A stretch of DNA of 64,000 nt from Bolinopsis microptera (Eukaryota; Ctenophora; Tentaculata; Lobata; Bolinopsidae), in assembly GCF_026151205.1 (NCBI RefSeq), contig NC_087080.1, positions 3,389,096 through 3,453,095 on the forward strand, given 5' to 3'. The translations under genes were made by a program, and so were the position numbers. The notes under the pieces were generated by a model, which made no database searches, was not told where the DNA came from, and saw only the letters and a list, made by a program, of their open reading frames with translations. Below are positions 58,475-64,000 of the stretch, one piece after another; the stretch's first letter is position 1, and each line of letters begins with the position of its first letter.

Positions 58475-59090
58475 TTATGTTCTCGTCATCTCGAGAATGT
58501 TGTAATTCATGAAAACAGCTGATATTATTATGAATCCCTCGGGAAATATAATGTTGTCATGCCAACCACAAACTTCTTAGCATACTTGAAAAAAACTTGA
58601 ATCGGCAGTGCATTCTGAATCCTAACTGAATGATTCTACGGGAAGATGAAGATATGATATCACAATTCACATGTGAACTGTGAAGATTAGATCGCTCTGT
58701 TTAATATTGCCGGGCTATATCCATTCTTTTGACTGTTACTAAATGAGTGAGTGATGATCAAACTATCCCTATAATTATTAAAGACGGCCCTAATTAAAAA
58801 CAAAAAAGGGCTTATTGGATGAATTATTGGTCAGTTTTAATTTGTCAATTTGTAGAATTCGTCAAGAATTCCAAATACTCGGAAGTCGGATACAAATTGT
58901 ATGGCAATTTGCTGTAATTATAATCTTTATTGGCTGAATCAAAACTTGCCAAGCATTTCTGCCTTCAAACAACAATTTAAACTGTCAAAAAAATTCTTTA
59001 CAGATTAAACAACATAATCACCACAAGACGGTTTTACAAACCCCGTGATGGTCGTGATCACAGACTGATCGTGAGTCCACAACGAAGAAC
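58475..59090. other. non-coding stretch
   Basis: No gene or repeat recognised. Confidence 0.4.
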
Positions 59091-59093
59091 CAC

Positions 59094-59213
59094 AACACGT
59101 GGCAATTACAGATGCGCGCAGCAACACGTGGTAATTACAGATGCGCGCAGCAACACGTGGTAATTACAGATGCGCGTAGCAACACGTGGTAATTACAGAT
59201 GCGCGCAGCAGAA
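59094..59213. repeat. 29-bp tandem array with CACGTG and TAATTA words
   Basis: Four units of AACACGTGGTAATTACAGAT followed by GCGCGCAGC. Each carries a CACGTG E-box, a TAATTA homeodomain-type core and a GCGCGC run at fixed spacing. GC-rich against an AT-rich flank. Regulatory function is speculative. Confidence 0.9.
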
Positions 59214-59511
59214 GAACCACAACGCAACACTCAGAGTATGTAACGGTCTCATTCGCTATTGGACTACACACTCGGGGACCCCTCACAATTTTTTTATTAA
59301 ATACTTTTCAAACTTAACTGAGTACAGCAATTATAACGTATAAAATAAACTCGTATAAATTATTGCCTCCGTCTGTAAAATCTGACGGGAGACCAAACAC
59401 GGTATTGCACAGTAAAATGTGCCCGCAATGACATGGCATAATTATTCATATGTTTGAATATTTATTTATTATTATCATTACAGACAGTGACACTTATCAT
59501 TATGAACAGAG

Positions 59512-59804
59512 CAGTGGCGTAACGAAGGGCCCTGCTGACCCCGCTGTGCAGGGGGGCGCCGTCTTAGGGGGGCGCCAAATCGTCGTTTGAATGTGGGAAA
59601 ATTTCGAAAACTTAACTAAAGTACTAGCAAAACTGAGCTGCGCGTTTTGCTCTAGATACACACTTTTTTAGAGATTTTACCGGCGTATCCTCTTAAATCG
59701 CCTAATCTGTTCAATTTTAGGGAGGGGCACCAAAAGGAGAGGGGGCGCCAACAGTGGGGCGCCTTTTCGGCAGGGGGGCGCCAACAGGCAATGTTACGCC
59801 ACTG
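59512..59804. mobile_element. hAT-type MITE with 8-bp target duplication
   Basis: This 293-bp element has inverted ends CAGTGGCGTAAC (left) and GTTACGCCACTG (right) and the perfect 8-bp target duplication GAACAGAG (59504-59511 and 59805-59812). Both subterminal regions contain GGGGGGCGCCAA-type runs in opposite orientation. CAGTGGCGTA ends with 8-bp duplications are typical of non-autonomous hAT elements. No transposase is encoded. Confidence 0.9.
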
Positions 59805-59814
59805 GAACAGAGCC

Positions 59815-61168
59815 GTTTCGACAGTTATAACTTATAAGCCGCTTATAAATGTACGTGAATATCTGCCCTTAGACCTGCTATACTTGCTATAGAATAGTGA
59901 ATACTGAATATAAGCGTCCAGAGGGTGATTATAACTAAACAGGTTATTATGTTTAATGTTTATCCTCACTTTTCTATTTAGTTTTGATATATTTTCTAGT
60001 AGTTATGTTTTCAGGAGTGCCCACTGGGGTTTTTATTTTAAACTGATAATGATGTAGATAATAAATTAGTCCATTAGAGACAATCCCCTCACGAGGGGCT
60101 TTCAATCATGACACCTTGTCTAACTTGATCCATTTAATTAATTACTCAGGTCAACAATGAGCGGTATTCATTTACTTAATAGTGAAATATTAATAATAGC
60201 CCAGTTCCTGGGCACAACTGGGAATCGCAGTTAAACCAGGAAATCCTCTATTTTAACATGTTATAATACAGTCCAATAGGCAATAGCTAAACATTGTATT
60301 TGTAGCTTTAGAACTAAGTTGAGCATGGCAACTCTGTATGTCCCAACTGGTATTGGTCACATTATGATTAAACTTGGTTATACAGCAATTTACACCTACT
60401 ACGAAATACTATACAGAGTAGACAACAGCAACGCTGCAATAATTCACTACGAACCCTAAGCACACCGTGAATTAGATCATGAGTCCGCTTCCTTGAAAAT
60501 CTCAACGAATCCCTCGACAACTTTTCTGTTCGTCTTGCTAGAAAATATAGCTTATCTTATATCTAGCAACAACTTTCTGGATAGGAAAACAGAAATGGCA
60601 CTGGTTTTTTGAGATATGTTTTTATGAGATTGCCTCCATCTAACGTCGTATCTTGATGTAGCAACTTCAAACTTTGTGCACCACCTTCTAAGCGTTTTAG
60701 CGTCTTCCTAGCTCGACTTTCAAAAGAATGTTCATCTTCCCTCATTGCCGGGGAGCTGTTGATGGTGTTTTTCAGGTTTCACAGCTGTGAAAGTGGTACG
60801 ATATCAACACTTCTAAACAGTCTGCAAGGTGGACGAAGAAAATGATATTTTATCAAAAATTCGCTTCATTATCAATTGATTGCAGCTGGATCGTATAAAA
60901 AGATTACAAGATTCTTAGCTTAGATGAAGAATATTATGCGTGAATCAGATATGGTAAAACTACAGTAAAATAGTTTTTGTGGGTTCATAGACCATCTCCA
61001 ATCAACTTTCTGTTAAATTTGGAGTCTGGTAGTCCGACAAAACTGGGGAACAATTAACTTTTCCACCAGAAATTTTCATTCCAAAATATCCACCGTCGAT
61101 AACCTACAAATTTATATCAACCTTTCTTCGTCACCATACTAGATTGCGCCGTACAAATTCATCACCTA
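59815..61168. other. no recognised gene
   Basis: A 60-codon minus-strand frame (60745-60563, MREDEHSFESRARKTLKRLE...) looks somewhat protein-like, but it has a stop just upstream and no domain. I leave it uncalled. Confidence 0.4.
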
Positions 61169-61169
61169 A

Positions 61170-61296
61170 CTACCTTACTCGGGAATATTATGACTGGGAT
61201 AAAGTGGTGGGTTTTGGAAAATTCCGCCATATTTTTCCCGGTCATTAATTTTCCCAGTCATAAATTAACCCGCTATAATATTCCCGAGTAAGGTAG
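61170..61296. mobile_element. MITE with perfect 22-bp terminal inverted repeats
   Basis: CTACCTTACTCGGGAATATT plus AT at 61170 is the exact inverse of ATAATATTCCCGAGTAAGGTAG ending 61296. The interior also folds (GACTGGGA against TCCCAGTC). It is 127 bp long and non-coding. No convincing target duplication was found. Confidence 0.75.
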
Positions 61297-61299
61297 TCT

Positions 61300-64000
61300 A
61301 TCTATGGGATGTTGACAAGATAACTCCCTTACATAATCTAATGTATATTATATAACAGCATTTTATTTAACTACTGATTGCCCTTCTGACAGTTTAGAAG
61401 GATAAAGCAATAAAGAACAATAATAAGACGTACGCGTGATACTGATAAGAAATAAGATATTGACATGTTGGGTAATGTAGGATTATAATAGTACTGTTCA
61501 GTATTCCTTTAGTTTCTTCTGCAGTTTTCATCGCCCATTACGTAAAGTTTAGTGTCTGATATTTCATTATTCATTCATTATTTAGCTATGATACATGATT
61601 CTGGTAGAAAATGAGCATTTAGTTTCGAATCATCGGCCTTTATCTGGGCGGTTCTTATTCGATACTTCATGTGTGCGCGCGAATTGCATTGAAAAAAACT
61701 CTCTGCTCATAATTTGTCAATCGAAATGAGCTATATTTGAAACTCTGAATGACACGAAACGAAACCAAACACATTATTTACTACTCTGATCCTATGCGGC
61801 AAAGATATCGTATAACCAAATAATCTACACAATGATAACAGTACGGTCGGGTGCCCATTTCTGAGTTGCCCATTTCTGAGTTGCTCTCCTCAAAAGCTTT
61901 CTCTTCTCAAAAGCTTTCTCTTCTCATCAGAGCAAAAAGTTTGAAACAAACACGGGTCTCACACATTTGTGGTTTTTACGCTATGGAACTTACCTATATT
62001 TATTTAATTACGTTCGATTTTAAAAATTTGTACCTGTTGACGGTAATCGAGACGACAGGACGGTGAGTACTACAAAGTTCCCGTTAACTTATCTGACTCT
62101 GAGATATCTCATATCGCGACATATTCTACAGGCTTCAGCCCAATTAAAAATAGCATTTAAAAAAATGAATCGTGTCGTAAGGGTTTCTTGAAGGAATACA
62201 AATGGGTGTTGGCATACACCATACAGTTACACTGAATTACCGGCCACACAAGTCTTATGATTCACATTAGTTTCCGATTTGTCTTAGGTTTGCTATAATT
62301 GGCTCGTTCCGTCGAACAAATATCTCCGACATACTCACTTTAAGATAGTTGAGCAGGAATTGTGTCAGCAGTTTCTAGTACGTATCATAATCACTCCTGG
62401 TCTAAATCTTCTAGAATTTAAAAGGTCAAAAGAAGAATCTAGAACGAAAGCAGGGTTGCTTGATAGGGATTGCTTTTAGTTTCGGAATAATGTCACGTCA
62501 TAATTACCGGTGGGGATAAGAGTGAAAGTGGGTTGGACGTGGTCGATGGTACAGCTTATGTCATTTATAAGAGTTGATCTAAAATTAACTAATTCGTGAG
62601 AAATCATGCCATGTGATCCAAGTTTAAATATGTCTAAAATAAACTAGACGGTCGAAATTCAAACAGTTTTTGGCAAAAGTTTTAGAAAGTTTACGACGTT
62701 CACACCATTTGAAAAAGGCAGTGACATTATCAAGAAATGATAAACAATGTAAAGCAACAGTGAGGCTAGTGACCTTCTCGCTTCCGCCCTTCCAGTTACA
62801 ACCGATCCTTACTCAGGCACAACGAGCTGTTTTCTCTGCATATGACAACTCTTTATTCATGACATGCAGTTCCAAAACGCAGTTCCAAAACGAAATGAGC
62901 CTTGAAATGGCGCCTCGTCAGCGCTAATCTCGTAATGGCTTCTAATAGTAATTAGTTATCCCATGCTCAGGGTGAAACTTATTTATTTTCCATTGGTCAA
63001 TGCAACACTAATATCCTAATTCCTAACGAGCATTGAAATGAAATAGCAACTCATTATTAGAATACCAATGTTCGGTTAGACGGTATTTTTTGTCGGCGGA
63101 CGAGTTTTGTTATCTTGATTGGTTGGTTGACCGAACCCTTTGCAATACTGTATACACTATACAGTTGTTTTGAACTAACAAAGGAGACGAGTAGATATAT
63201 ATACTGAAGTGTGTCTGAAGAGGTAAAACTGACTGCAATGTTTTCCTTGGACGCGAATATTTCATCCCAGTGGTATCTTCTACAGTTGAAGCAATACTGC
63301 GCACTACGAGGTTGGACTATTTAATTTTCTATACCTTTAATTAATACTTGTAAATACTGGCAACACCCTCTTAATCATAACTGAATCTATGATATATTCT
63401 GCTATTCTGTAACTAAGGAATACCTGAATTGGATCACACCCCACAAACCTGATACCAAATTCTGATTCCTAAAATTTGTTCTAGAGAATTGTCCTTGCAA
63501 GTGACTAGGTGAGCGGGTGGGCCGCAGCACTCTTGTTGTCGGAACATCTACAGTAACAGCTATCTGTTTGGTCTACTGAGAAACCTTGTGGCAGATCCAT
63601 GAGCAAACAAACAACTATGATGACGAAGTATCTCGCTGTCCTGTCAGTCAAATAATTTATTGAATTGTCCTCTAGAAGATGTTTCTACCTTTTCCACTGA
63701 GACTATTAAACCGCCCCAGATAGGTCCACATGATCTCGTCCTTGATTGTCAGATTTTTAATTAACCACAATACAAGTATATTGAGGTGAGTATATACTAG
63801 CACTTAAGCCCTCGTATTGGGGTGATAAGTTTGTGAGCTAGCTATGTTTAACATTAGCTGGCACGATTGCCAGCACGTGATTATACTAACCTGACACCCT
63901 TGTAGAATAGATCTGTACCCGGACCTGGACTTGAAGTGTTGACATTCCTAACCAAATCTAGCAAATCCAGGTGTAAGGTACCATGTTAAAGATGTTTCTT
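61300..64000. other. no recognised gene
   Basis: The interval holds short AT-rich open frames without motifs. A run of CCCATTTCTGAGTTG and CAAAAGCTTTCTCTTCT duplications lies near 61853-61925, and a GTGAGT donor at 62062 follows an open frame that could be an exon end. Evidence is too thin to call a gene. Confidence 0.4.

Noticed and set aside
60563..60745. 60-codon minus-strand frame beginning MREDEHSF
   Set aside because: Somewhat protein-like, but no domain, a stop just upstream, and no convincing splice acceptor compatible with its frame.

Overview
The window looks like nuclear DNA of an invertebrate animal. It is visibly AT-rich, its genes are sparse and eukaryotic in form (GT/AG splice signals, AATAAA polyadenylation signals), and it carries Penelope-like, LINE, MULE and hAT-type elements. 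The receptor remnant has an ST-x-x-K...PL motif after TM3 that I associate with cnidarian or other early-branching metazoan orphan receptors, so a cnidarian is my best guess. That is inference only. There are no bacterial-style operons, CRISPR arrays or rRNA genes.

Confident protein-coding content is small. A single-exon TRP-superfamily cation channel lies at 8746-10914 (+). A PLAC8-family cysteine-rich protein starts at 14264 (+), and its Pro/Gln/Tyr-rich tail is cut off by a stop codon and a frameshift. A broken class A GPCR occupies 53531-57259 (-). About ten short open stretches with good splice signals are listed as possible exons of unidentified genes.

Mobile elements make up much of the rest. 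They include 5'-truncated LINE pieces (13365-14069, 27799-28344, 52994-53293), an orphan LINE ORF1 (23852-24693), a 5'-truncated Penelope-like element with RT and GIY-YIG domains followed by a degenerate hammerhead-like motif (39567-41202), a MULE-type DNA transposon remnant (about 16141-17912), three hAT-type MITEs with 8-bp target duplications (30591-30670, 56999-57147, 59512-59804), and several other fold-back families.

The window is unusually rich in unrelated minisatellites, with units of 9, 12, 13, 19, 21, 22, 24, 29, 32, 45/48 and 65 bp. Two have a readable origin. The 45/48-bp array at 54218-56867 is built from the first-extracellular-loop codons of the GPCR it interrupts. The 12-bp array at 47560-48210 is the expanded interior of a terminal-inverted-repeat element with a 9-bp target duplication. 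A telomere-like (CCCTAA)n tract also sits inside a small inverted-repeat element. These 'repeats born inside other features' are the most interesting thing in the window.
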